Assembly (NCBI RefSeq): GCF_016592155.1
Contig: NZ_AP024237.1
Coordinates: 2,914,001 to 2,978,000, forward strand
Direction: 5' to 3'
Origin: Mycobacterium heckeshornense
GTDB taxonomy: Bacteria; Actinomycetota; Actinomycetes; Mycobacteriales; Mycobacteriaceae
Length of the DNA: 64,000 nt
Shown: positions 56,686-64,000 of the stretch, in pieces
Position numbering within the stretch: position 1 is the stretch's first letter
How the letters are laid out: every line of letters begins with the position of its first letter
Notes under the pieces: model-generated
Seen by the model: only the letters and a program-made list of their open reading frames with translations
Databases searched by the model: none
What the model was told of the DNA's origin: nothing
Program-made: the position numbers and the translations under genes

Positions 56686-57149
56686 GTGTCGTGCACCTTC
56701 TGAGGAACTCGTTTCGCTACGCCTCCAAGAGGGACTGGGCCGCGATCGCCAAAGACCTCAAGCTGGTCTACACCGCGGCCAGCGAGTCAGCGGCTTTGGA
56801 CGCGTTCGCCGCGTTCACCGAGACCTGGGGCCAGCGCTACCCGGCCATCATCAAGCTGTGGGAGAACGCCTGGGCCGAGTTCGTTCCCTTCCTGGCCTTC
56901 GACAAGGAAATCCGCAGCGTGATCTGCACGACCAACAGCATCGAAAGCCTAAACTCAAGGATCCGCAGGGCGGTCAACGCCCGCGGCCACTTCCCGACCG
57001 AGCAGGCCGCGCTCAAGTGCGTCTACCTGGCGATCATGAGCCTTGACCCAACCGGCAAGGGCCGCAAGCGCTGGGTCAACCGATGGAAAGCACCGCTCAA
57101 CGCCTTCGAGATCGCATTCCCAGGGCGACTAACCCAAGGCCGAAAATAA
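56686..57149 (+). pseudogene. IS256 transposase, C-terminal half
   Basis: CVVHLLRNSFRYASKRDWAA ... TTNSIESLNSRIRRAVNA ... GRLTQGRK. Joined to 54295-55130 it would give a normal protein of about 430 residues. Readthrough from the IS110 makes a longer spurious frame starting at 56520. Confidence 0.88.
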
Positions 57150-57188
57150 CAGTACAACAACCAGTTACACCGTTAACTTGACAGCCTC

Positions 57189-57196
57189 GCTAGAGG
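57189..57196. repeat. 8-bp target duplication of IS256 (right)
   Basis: GCTAGAGG, matching 54239-54246. Confidence 0.75.
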
Positions 57197-57417
57197 CTCG
57201 GGGATTTCGATGTCGGCGGTGCCGAAACGGACCGACAGTGTGTCGGTCGACCGGCCGCGACCCCGCTGCACAGGCGTTCGTCCCCGCAGACCATGCATAC
57301 GGCCGTCGGTGGTCGCCAGCAGCTCGAGCAGATGTCTGGGCCGTCCGGGCCGGCGCGTTTCGAGATTGGCCGCACCCGCCCGCATCGGCCGCAGAGCCGG
57401 GCAGCACCCGCGTTCAA
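57197..57417 (-). pseudogene. zinc-finger protein of E, N-terminal part with internal deletion
   Basis: The TTG start at 57417 overlaps the XRE stop (TTGA). LCGRCGRVRPISKRAG, DICSSCWRPPTAVCMVCGDE RLC gives three CxxC knuckles. After GRPTHC the frame is lost. DTLSVRFGTADIEIPEPL, typical of the C-terminal third, continues in another frame. Several hundred codons are therefore missing between the two. The tail lies at 51927-52270 beyond two IS insertions. Confidence 0.65.
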
Positions 57418-57764
57418 CTCGGGTCCTCCATTTCGGAGATGATGCGGGCGCGTTTAGTTCGCAACTCACGCGGACCCGACTGTGTCGTGGTGGATTTCGC
57501 GCCGACAGCGCGTTTGGCGCCGGATTTGGATTCGACCACCGGCTCGATCAGATCCGACGGCGTGCACTCGAGGATGTCGCACAAAGCGGCCAACGTATGC
57601 AGCGACAACCGTTCCGGGGTGCCCGCCGCCAACCGGTAGACCTGCTCGCGCGACAACGCAACCCCTCGTTCGGCCAGCAGTGGCCCCAACTCTGTGGTGG
57701 CGAACATGCCCCGCTCGGCCATCCGCAACCGCAGATGCCAGCGGTAGCCCACGGCCCGACTCAT
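57414..57764 (-). CDS. XRE-family HTH regulator of element E
   Basis: 116 residues with a Cro/CI HTH at about 25-75 (ELGPLLAERGVALSREQVYR, LSLHTLAALCDILECTPSDL IEP) and a basic disordered tail. It starts 28 bp after the HEPN stop and overlaps the zinc-finger gene by 4 nt. It could repress the element's operon or act as the antitoxin-like partner of the HEPN protein. Regulators of this type recur beside tyrosine recombinases in actinobacterial elements. Confidence 0.85.
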   Translation of the reverse strand: MSRAVGYRWHLRLRMAERGMFATTELGPLLAERGVALSREQVYRLAAGTPERLSLHTLAALCDILECTPSDLIEPVVESKSGAKRAVGAKSTTTQSGPRELRTKRARIISEMEDPS

Positions 57765-57792
57765 CGCGAGTTCCCTTGCGGAATTGTGTCTT

Positions 57793-58455
57793 TCACCATG
57801 GCGGTGCCCCAGTGCTGGTGGTGATCACCTGAGCAACTCGCGCCTCGGTTCTCGTGGTGAGTCGCTTGACGTGGTTGTAATAGTCGGTAACCTGCTGCTT
57901 CGTCACGCTGGTGGCTGCTGATCCCCGATGAGCTATTTCACCTCGGAGTGTCACAAACGCGTCGAGCTTCTTTGCGGCGGCGCTGGCGCGCATTCCCGGC
58001 CAGTACCAAGCCTTTGCGACGTTCTCAACGCCGACAGCGCTCTTGAACAGATCGTTGATCTGTGAGGTCTTCGGCGTGTTGAGTCTTCTGTTCCGTTCCG
58101 CCTGGAGCTTCGTGAGTCGGGACGATAAGACTGCCCGCCAGCCGTCGTCGGCTAGTCGCCACACAGCCAAATCGTGCAGGTCATCCTTGAGTTCTTGGGC
58201 AACCAATTTCTTTAGCTCTGATGGTAGTCCGTTGGCCGTTGTGGAGTGCTTCACGAGGTGGTTGAGCGCCTCCGCGGCGAGATCTTCGCAAAATGCTTCC
58301 CAGAAGGCCGTGAGGAGCACGAACGCGGACTTGTGGAGCGCCTCGACCTTCCACTTCCGGCCGCGGCCTTCGGGGGTGATATCGCCGTGGATCTCGAGGA
58401 GGCGATCGATCTCTCCGCAGTTCTCCCCAAACGCCTTTTGCGCCTGGCTGGTCAT
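57793..58455 (-). CDS. HEPN-domain protein (RiboL-PSP-HEPN-like), candidate RNase
   Basis: The ATG at 58455 is chosen because GGAGG lies 8 nt upstream; an earlier ATG at 58488 has none. The 220-residue helical protein (MTSQAQKAFGENCGEIDRLL, SAFVLLTAFWEAFCEDLAAE AL) ends in LRGEIAHRG at about residues 170-178. R-x4-H is the catalytic motif of HEPN ribonucleases. It sits between recombinase and XRE genes on one strand with gaps of 36 and 28 bp. A toxin or phage-defence role is plausible but unproven. Confidence 0.8.
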   Translation of the reverse strand: MTSQAQKAFGENCGEIDRLLEIHGDITPEGRGRKWKVEALHKSAFVLLTAFWEAFCEDLAAEALNHLVKHSTTANGLPSELKKLVAQELKDDLHDLAVWRLADDGWRAVLSSRLTKLQAERNRRLNTPKTSQINDLFKSAVGVENVAKAWYWPGMRASAAAKKLDAFVTLRGEIAHRGSAATSVTKQQVTDYYNHVKRLTTRTEARVAQVITTSTGAPPW

Positions 58456-58491
58456 CTCACTGTCCTCCGGTCGCAGGTAGCAGCGCATTGT

Positions 58492-59622
58492 TCATCGCAA
58501 GATCCCTTGGGGTGCAGCGACAAACGCCCGCTCGACGGCTGCGCGCAGCATCCGGTTGGCGTGATCGGCCCCAACCGTGGTGTAGCCGGCCGTCGTTGAT
58601 GCCCAGGAATGCCCGGCCTGGCGTTGTACGAATGTCGGGTCAACACCGTCCTCGATTAGGTGTGAGATGTAGGAGTGGCGCAGGCAGTGCGGCGTGAGAT
58701 TTTCTGGCAGGCCAGCGCCGGTCCGGTAGACGGCGAACCTCTCGTCGACCTGGCGCACTGAGATGCGCTCGCCCCGTTCAGTGAGAAACAGCGCGGGATG
58801 GTCAGCGGTGGGATAGCAGGGCCGGATCTCGGTCACGTACTCCTCGACCACCTCGGCCGCCCACGGCATCACCGTCGCCACCTGCCGGCGCCGCGGTGGC
58901 GAGCCGCGCATCGCCTTGCCGTAGCGCACCGCCAACGTGCCGAATCGACCTAGCTCCGGCACCGCGGGATTCGTCGTGAAGTCGGCCACGTCGAGCATCG
59001 CCGCCTCCCGTCGGCGTAGCCCCCAGGCGTAGGTCACTTTGAACAGTGTTGCGTCGCGAAACGCCGCCAGCCACCCTTTGCGACCGGTTGCGCGGACCTC
59101 GCCCACCCGGGCATCGGCATAATCGAATAACGCCTGCAACTCCACGCGGGTGAACGGCCGCCGTCCCGGCCTGCCTTCGTAGTCGGCGACATGCACCGCA
59201 GTGTTCCACTCATGACAAATCTGCACCGGATGCGTCCCGAACCGCGCCTCACACTCCGCACTCCAGCCATAGCGGGCGTCGACCACGTAATCCAGGAAGC
59301 ATGCCACCGCACCCTGATAAGAGCGGATCGTGGTGTGCACGTGGCCGTTACGCGACACCAGGCTGCTGGTCCAGTCCTCCACATCACTCGCCGTCCAGGT
59401 CCACGGGAACCCGTTCGTGAACTCGGCGAACCGGCGCACGATCCGCTCCCGCCATAACACCGTCGCGTCCGCCAGCAGTCGGCTGCGTTGCTGCGCCCGC
59501 CACCCCGCGAGCATCGCGTCGAACACCGTCCGCTCTGGGTGCAACAGCGCCGTTCCCTGCACCAGCACCAGCCGCGCCGAACCAGCCAGCAGGCCTTTCT
59601 GTTGCGCTTGTTCCGGCATCCC
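58492..59622 (-). CDS. tyrosine recombinase of element E
   Basis: From ATG 59622 (MPEQAQQKGLLAGSARLVLV Q) the product is 376 residues; the frame is open to 59859 only through D's TnpB. The core-binding domain is followed by VTYAWGLRRREAAMLDV (Arg I), LTPHCLRHSYISHL (HxxR), QAGHSWASTT (GH box) and AGYTTVG (Tyr). All catalytic residues are present. First gene of the E operon, 36 nt before the HEPN gene. Confidence 0.9.
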   Translation of the reverse strand, partial: GMPEQAQQKGLLAGSARLVLVQGTALLHPERTVFDAMLAGWRAQQRSRLLADATVLWRERIVRRFAEFTNGFPWTWTASDVEDWTSSLVSRNGHVHTTIRSYQGAVACFLDYVVDARYGWSAECEARFGTHPVQICHEWNTAVHVADYEGRPGRRPFTRVELQALFDYADARVGEVRATGRKGWLAAFRDATLFKVTYAWGLRRREAAMLDVADFTTNPAVPELGRFGTLAVRYGKAMRGSPPRRRQVATVMPWAAEVVEEYVTEIRPCYPTADHPALFLTERGERISVRQVDERFAVYRTGAGLPENLTPHCLRHSYISHLIEDGVDPTFVQRQAGHSWASTTAGYTTVGADHANRMLRAAVERAFVAAPQGILR

Positions 59623-59831
59623 CACGCACCCTTCCCCAGGCCTGAGCCGATGCCTCAGCGTTGCACTCAATGCATCCAGACGGCGGGATGCCGAGGAAAG
59701 CCGCAGCTCACCAGGCGTGTCAGCGAGAGCTCGGCCGGGCTCTGCAGAATACGGTAAATGCCCAGATCGCCGCTGCCACAACGTTCTCCCGGGCTGCCGA
59801 ATGATGCATCCGATGCAATTCCGCGCAAATT

Positions 59832-61580
59832 CAGCCGGGTGCCTGCGGTGTGGCGCCATTGGTGCGGGGTCAGGTGCACCGGTGCGCCGTGCTCGTCGCG
59901 GATGTCGCAGGCGGCCAGCCAGCGCAGCAGCGCCATCCGGTAGGTGGGGCTGGCGATCGGGTGGGTGCCGTCGACGTTCTTCGTCGGCCGCGGGAACAGG
60001 ATCGGTGTGCCGCCCGGCCAGCGCTCGAGGGTGCGCTGGCGGTGTTCGGCGATCAGCTCGCGCAGCTGTTCATCGATCGGCACCAGCGCGTCGCGTTTCA
60101 TCTTGTGGTTGAAGTAGCGCAGATACGGAGCGCCCTCGGCGTCGGCGACGACGCAGTCGGCGCGCAGCCGCAGCGCGTCGGTGACCCGCAGCCCGCAACG
60201 CATCAGGATGATGGTGACCAGCCGGTAGGCCGGGTCGGCGAACCGGGCGAGGTTGTCGGGATGCTCGAGTTGGGCCATGACGTGCTCGGCCAGTGCCCGC
60301 GGCAGCCGTTCGGCGCGTTTCGGGTAGTCCTCGTGGTAGAACATCGCGTCGGTGGGAAGGGTTGTATCCCAACGGTGTTGGCGGATGGCGGTGAAGAACC
60401 GGTTGAGCAGCCCGAGATGGCTGCCCCGGCGCTGAGCGCTGGCGAGGGCGGGGTCGGCGAGCAAATGGGCCAGGTAGCGTTCCAGCACCGTCCTGTCGAT
60501 CTGGTCGATCCGCTCGACGCCGATGTCGGCGAGGAACCCGGCAAACCGGCTGATGACGAGGACCGGCCTGGCGCCGCCGGCTTCCAGGCCCAGCCCGGCC
60601 GACAATCGCCAGCGCACCCACCGCTTGACCAGCTCACGCAGCCACGGCTGGCCGATGCCGTCGAACCGCAGGCGCCGGTCACCGTGGAAGCCGAGGCGGC
60701 GCATGTGCCAGATATCGCGCGGGTACTCGGCTTCCCAACCACCGGCCTCGGCCAGGTCGGCGACCGCCCGGTAGGCGTAGCCGAGAAACCCGCGAGCCAG
60801 ACTGTCGTTGCGGGGCATCCCGATTCGCTGCCGCCAGGCCTGCTCGTCCCAGGCGAGCAGTGAGCCGGTGTCGGTGTCGGCGAGCGCCCGCACCACCCGC
60901 ATGACCACGTCGGGTGCGAGCTTGCCCCGGCGTTCGTCGTGGTGGCGCTGCAGCACGTACTGCATCTCCAGCTTCAGTTGCGGGGCGAGCCGCTCGAGCC
61001 GGATCGTCTCGCTGGCCAACGTGATCTCAGCGAAGCGGTCGGCGAACTCGTCGATGTCGGGGCGGCCGTTGATCTTCCAGGTGTTGGTGTGGGATTGGCA
61101 GAACGGCGAACTCGCCTGCGGCCACAGTGGGCAGTGCGGGATGCGGCAGGTCGCCTCCGGCGGTGGTTGCTTGACCGGCTGCGGATCGGCGAGCCACCCA
61201 TCCAGGTCGGGGCGGCCGGCGCGTTGCCATCGCTGCGCGTGCAGGCTGCACATGCCGCCACGCGCCGACCCGTAACCACAGCCCAGCACCCGGCAACGTT
61301 GGTTCGGCTGCTGCCGCCGCCACCGCGGATCGGTCGATTCGACGAACCGCTGCATGTCCGGGCGCCCCTGGTCGTTCCACCGCTGCAGATGCCCCTGGCA
61401 TAACCCGTGGCCGCGCGCGGTTCGCCCGCAGCCGCCAACCCCGCAGGCGGCTCCGCCGAACACCGGGTTCTCAGGCCCGAATTCCAGTACGTCGCCGCGG
61501 AATTCGCTGCGGACAGTCGCCATCAACTTGCCTAGCAGCCCGGTCGAATCGGCATCGGGCAGTCGGGCCGGGGCGGTCAC
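59832..61580 (-). pseudogene. TnpB recombinase of element D, N-terminal part
   Basis: GTG 61580 overlaps the TnpA stop (GTGTGA). The N-terminal 190 residues carry three or four Cys/His knuckles (CGVGGCGRTARGHGLCQGHL, CRVLGCGYGSARGGMCSLH, CRIPHCPLWPQASSPFCQSH), an unusual zinc-binding array. Then come LMRCGLRVTDALRLRADC (Arg I) and LTPHQWRHTAGTRL (HxxR). It breaks at GTRL, where E enters. The C-terminal part is at 50728-51210. Rejoined length about 740. Confidence 0.85.
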
Positions 61581-62683
61581 ACCCGCACCTGCCGGTCGGT
61601 GAACCAGCCCGCCTGCTCCATGACCCGGCGGGCGTCCTCGACACTCAGATGCCCGTAGGTAGCGCTCGTCGTGGCGACCGACGCGTGACCGAGAAGTGTT
61701 GCCACAAACTCGATTCCGATGCCGTCACGCAGCATCCTGGTCGCTGCCGAGTGCCGCAGCCAGTGCGGGTCAAAGTCGATCCCGGTTCGTCGGCGCAGTC
61801 GGCGCACCAGGTCGTAGACCGCGGCATAGGTCAGCGGGTGCCCGCGCGGGCGGCCCCACAGGTTGACGAACACGTAGTCGCTGTTCAGGTCGCCGTACTC
61901 GCCGTGCAGGTAGTCGGCATACAACCGGATCAGCTCGGGGCTGACCGGGACCGTCCGCGACGTGGGCGACTTGGCGCGGGCGCGGTTGGCGTTGTCGCGG
62001 CGGCGCACCGTCACCTCCCGTTCGGCGGCGGCGATGTCGTTGTGGCGCAACCCGAATGCCTCACCGATCCGCATGCCGGTGTCGTAGAGCACGGCGAACA
62101 GCAACCGGTCACGCAGCCGGTCGCAGCCATCCAGCACGGCCTGCACCTCGGCCGGGGTGAGCACCCGCGGCAGCTTCTTCGGCGCCTTCAACGCGACCAC
62201 CCGCCGCGGCTTCAGCTCGCTCTTGCTGATGTGGTGCAGGAATGGGCGCCAGCCTCCGCGCCCGCCGCCGACCTGCCACGAGGTGAGAAGCTCACCGACC
62301 GCAACACCCTCGCGGGCGGCGTGGGTGTAGAAAGCGCCGACCGCCGAAAGCTTGCGGTTAACAGTCGATTCCCTGCAGTAATGCTCGACCGACGGCAGCA
62401 CCGCGACCCGCCCGTCGCGGGCCTGCAGCGGCAGCCGCAGCCACGCGACGAACTCACCCACGTCATCGATGCCGACCTCGCGCCAGTCCAACCGCCGGTC
62501 GGCGAGGAAGCCGAACCAGTCCTTCAGATCGTGCGCGTAGGCCTTGACCGTGTTTGGTGAGCGTTCGATGTCGGTCAGATACGCCAGATACCGCTCCACC
62601 GGAGCGACCGGGGCGTCGTCCTCGCCCAGGACGGTCCACGATTCACGCGACGAGACCAATGAGATGACCCGGGCAACTTGCAT
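61577..62683 (-). CDS. TnpA tyrosine recombinase of element D
   Basis: ATG 62683 follows GGAGGG and gives 368 residues (MQVARVISLVSSRESWTVLG). The core-binding domain (YLAYLTDIERSPNTVKAYAH) is followed by VLYDTGMRIGEAFGLRH, DPHWLRHSAATRML, LLGHASVATTSATYGHLS, with the full Arg/HxxR/GH/Tyr set. It is the first of the three Tn554-type genes and the only whole recombinase left in D. Confidence 0.9.
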   Translation of the reverse strand: MQVARVISLVSSRESWTVLGEDDAPVAPVERYLAYLTDIERSPNTVKAYAHDLKDWFGFLADRRLDWREVGIDDVGEFVAWLRLPLQARDGRVAVLPSVEHYCRESTVNRKLSAVGAFYTHAAREGVAVGELLTSWQVGGGRGGWRPFLHHISKSELKPRRVVALKAPKKLPRVLTPAEVQAVLDGCDRLRDRLLFAVLYDTGMRIGEAFGLRHNDIAAAEREVTVRRRDNANRARAKSPTSRTVPVSPELIRLYADYLHGEYGDLNSDYVFVNLWGRPRGHPLTYAAVYDLVRRLRRRTGIDFDPHWLRHSAATRMLRDGIGIEFVATLLGHASVATTSATYGHLSVEDARRVMEQAGWFTDRQVRV

Positions 62684-62790
62684 CGTCCCTCCACAGGCTC
62701 TGCCTCCTGGACGACCGCAGATAACCACGTCCACCACGCAGAACTGGGGACCTCAACCCCTCGTGTCGGACATCGAAGACACCACTTCGA

Positions 62791-62805
62791 GGACTCCAGA
62801 TAACG
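62791..62805. repeat. terminal repeat of element D, left end
   Basis: GGACTCCAGATAACG, the exact inverse of 50200-50214. It adjoins the TTNAI codons of the IS256 gene. Confidence 0.8.
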
Positions 62806-63063
62806 ATCGCGTTTGTCGTGTACACGATCTTGCGTAGTTCCACCGGGTAATCCAGGAAGGCAATGAACTCTGGCCAGGCGCCCCGCCACACGTCGATCGC
62901 GCCGGGGTATTGCGCACCGAAATCGCGGTCAAACTCTTTGAGCGCGAGCTCAGCGGCATCTACGGTGGGCGCCGAATAGATGGCCCGCATCGACGAGGCG
63001 ACCTTGCGGCGGTCCTTATACGACACGAACCGCATCGCATTGCGAATAACATGCACCACACAG
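62806..63063 (-). pseudogene. IS256 transposase, middle part between D and IS110
   Basis: CVVHVIRNAMRFVSYKDRRK VASSMRAIYS ... IAFLDYPVELRKIVYTTNAI. Its upstream edge is the IS110 at QT|CVVH and its downstream edge is element D at TTNAI|ES. One gene thus received two different elements 85 codons apart. The N-terminal part lies beyond the window; the C-terminal part is at 49993-50199. Confidence 0.85.
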
Positions 63064-64000
63064 ACTCCCGCTGTCAACCTCGGGTCGTGGGCATGATTGA
63101 TCGCCGCGGCTGGCTGACTTTGCTCAGCGCGGGGGCGGGGTGGGGTTGTTAGGCGGCGGTGGCGCGGTGGTGGATGGCCGGGTCGTAGGGGTTGTGGTCG
63201 TGCCAGCAGCGCCACAAGATGCGACACCAGCGGGCGCCCAGGCCACGCAGGGCACGATGGTGTGGTTGGCCGGCGGCGCGGGCGTGTTGGTAGATGTCGG
63301 CCGACCAGAGGTCTTCACGGACGGCGACGAACATCCACCAGTCGATGGCGTGCCGCATCCGCCGGTTGGCGGCGTAGCGGAAGCGAACCTGACGTGTGCG
63401 CCCGGACACCTTGGTGACCGGAGCCAAGCCGGTCTCTGCCAACAATGACGGCGCCGAAGGAAAACGACTGCGCTCCTCACCCATTTCGGAGATCAACACG
63501 GCGGCGGTGACCGGTCCGATGCCGGGGAAACTGGTGAAGATCGGGGTGTCCGGGTGCGCCTCAAGCAGTTCGCCCAGTCGTTTGTCATGGGCTCGCAAAT
63601 GGGTGTTGAGTAGAGCCAGTTGTTCGGTGAATGCTTTGGCCGCCAACGCTTTGCCAGCAACGGTGCCGTCGCTCGCCGATAGCAGATGCGGCTGCATCCG
63701 GGCGACAAGTGTCTCGGGTTTGTGCCGGCCACTGTAGCCGTGCCGGGACGTGAACGCCCCCATCCGCGCAGCGGTGATCCGGCCCGCCTGCACGGGAGTG
63801 GGATAGCTGCGGATGAAGGACAGGGTGATGTCCCGGTCCAGTGCAGAAAACAGGTGCAACGGGCACGGATGATAGGCATCCAAGATTGACCGCAGTCGAT
63901 TCTCGGTGTCCACCTGCATATCCAGGATGCGTTGACGATCGCGGCTCACTGCGGTCAGCTCCGCTAGAAGCGGCGACGGAACGGCCAACGGCCGCCACTG
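63064..64000 (-). mobile_element. IS110-family element, copy 3 of 3 (cut by window edge)
   Basis: Right end identical to the other two copies (ACTCCCGCTGTCAACC at 63064) with the AG (CT) core at 63062-63063. It carries the C-terminal 279 codons of the transposase. Confidence 0.88.
63149..64000 (-). CDS. IS110-family transposase, partial at right edge
   Basis: Open from the edge (LAVPSPLLAELTAVSRDRQR) to the normal stop at 63149; C-terminal domain intact, with FPGIGPVTAAVLISEMG. One base near 63760 differs from the other copies. Confidence 0.88.
   Translation of the reverse strand, partial: QWRPLAVPSPLLAELTAVSRDRQRILDMQVDTENRLRSILDAYHPCPLHLFSALDRDITLSFIRSYPTPVQAGRITAARMGAFTSRHGYSGRHKPETLVARMQPHLLSASDGTVAGKALAAKAFTEQLALLNTHLRAHDKRLGELLEAHPDTPIFTSFPGIGPVTAAVLISEMGEERSRFPSAPSLLAETGLAPVTKVSGRTRQVRFRYAANRRMRHAIDWWMFVAVREDLWSADIYQHARAAGQPHHRALRGLGARWCRILWRCWHDHNPYDPAIHHRATAA

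Larger units (their letters stand above)
54247..57188 (+). mobile_element. IS256-family element split by IS110
   Basis: Ends GGGTGTATAAGTTAAACGGT at the left and, reversed from the right, GAGGCTGTCAAGTTAACGGT. Both continue GTAAC. It is flanked by the 8-bp duplication GCTAGAGG. The transposase is interrupted at QT|CVVH by the IS110. Unlike 10956-13911, the two arms here belong together. Confidence 0.85.
51211..59831 (-). mobile_element. recombinase element E with HEPN cargo, inside TnpB of element D
   Basis: Bounded by the two halves of D's TnpB: ...GTRL at 59832 and FNRDV... at 51210. E genes on the minus strand are tyrosine recombinase, HEPN protein, XRE regulator, zinc-finger/recombinase-like protein (deleted internally) and a cargo ORF. 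It has itself received an IS1634 (52271-54238) and an IS256 with IS110 (54239-57196). Each end has a small palindrome (TGCATCGGATGCA near 59807; TTCGA-TGATG-TCGAA near 51228). Confidence 0.75.
50200..62805 (-). mobile_element. Tn554-like element D inside an IS256 gene, contains E
   Basis: Identical inverted ends: CGTTATCTGGAGTCC at 50200 and GGACTCCAGATAACG at 62791. GATCG is repeated at both junctions with the IS256 gene. The D genes, in order on the minus strand, are TnpA, TnpB (split by E) and TnpC. Without E, D is about 4.0 kb. Confidence 0.82.

Noticed and set aside
1..64000. CRISPR arrays, tRNA or rRNA genes, replication origin
   Set aside because: No regularly spaced short repeats, tRNA-like cloverleaf or rRNA core sequence was noticed by eye. 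Absence was not tested computationally.

Overview
The window is a high-GC actinobacterial segment, most likely from a Mycobacterium. The evidence is an IS6110-type OrfA with a matching IS6110-like terminal repeat, an IS900-like IS110 transposase, mycobacterial-style acyl-CoA catabolic genes, and GTG/TTG starts with frequent 4-nt stop/start overlaps. Roughly three quarters is mobile DNA. Chromosome and large plasmid cannot be told apart. No rRNA, tRNA or CRISPR array was recognised.

Layout. 1-4018: IS relics (frameshifted IS1634-family gene, truncated IS6110-like element, IS1380 element). 4087-8562: host-type genes (TetR regulator with a palindromic operator, a DUF7064-like protein, an SDR) split by an IS900-like IS110. 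8736-14251: IS256, IS1634 and Tn554-like fragments, and a hybrid IS256 carrying an IS110. 14252-21527: an IS3 element containing a two-recombinase element (A), itself containing a second two-recombinase element (B). 21529-23907: IS debris and a frameshifted IS110. 24103-32001: a six-gene, translationally coupled CoA-thioester operon (CoA transferase, HMG-CoA-lyase-like, acyl-CoA dehydrogenase, two MaoC-fold proteins, SDR), a divergent tandem TetR with a perfect palindrome between them, and a second acyl-CoA dehydrogenase. 32324-49190: a DDE transposase / AAA ATPase / DUF6431-like module, split by a Tn554-like element (C, itself split by B) and by a second copy of the IS3-A-B stack. 49993-63063: an IS256 gene split by a Tn554-like element (D), whose TnpB is split by element E (tyrosine recombinase, HEPN protein, XRE regulator, zinc-finger protein, unknown cargo). 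E carries an IS1634 and an IS256, and that IS256 carries the IS110. 63064-64000: a third copy of that IS110, cut by the window edge.

How it fits together. The striking feature is insertion of recombinase-type elements into conserved, motif-encoding positions of other transposase or recombinase genes. The 1553-bp IS110 sits three times at the same QT|CVVH codons of IS256 genes. D sits at TTNAI|ES of IS256. C sits just before the catalytic Glu of a DDE transposase. B sits at the LLG|H box of two different tyrosine recombinases. A sits at WFG|Y of an IS3 OrfB. E sits between two motifs of D's TnpB. Homologous and microhomology exchange among the copies then produced hybrid genes. The IS110 left end holds a plausible bridge-RNA region with a 9-nt match to its target. 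Calls rest on reading translations, motifs and junctions by eye; no database search was run.
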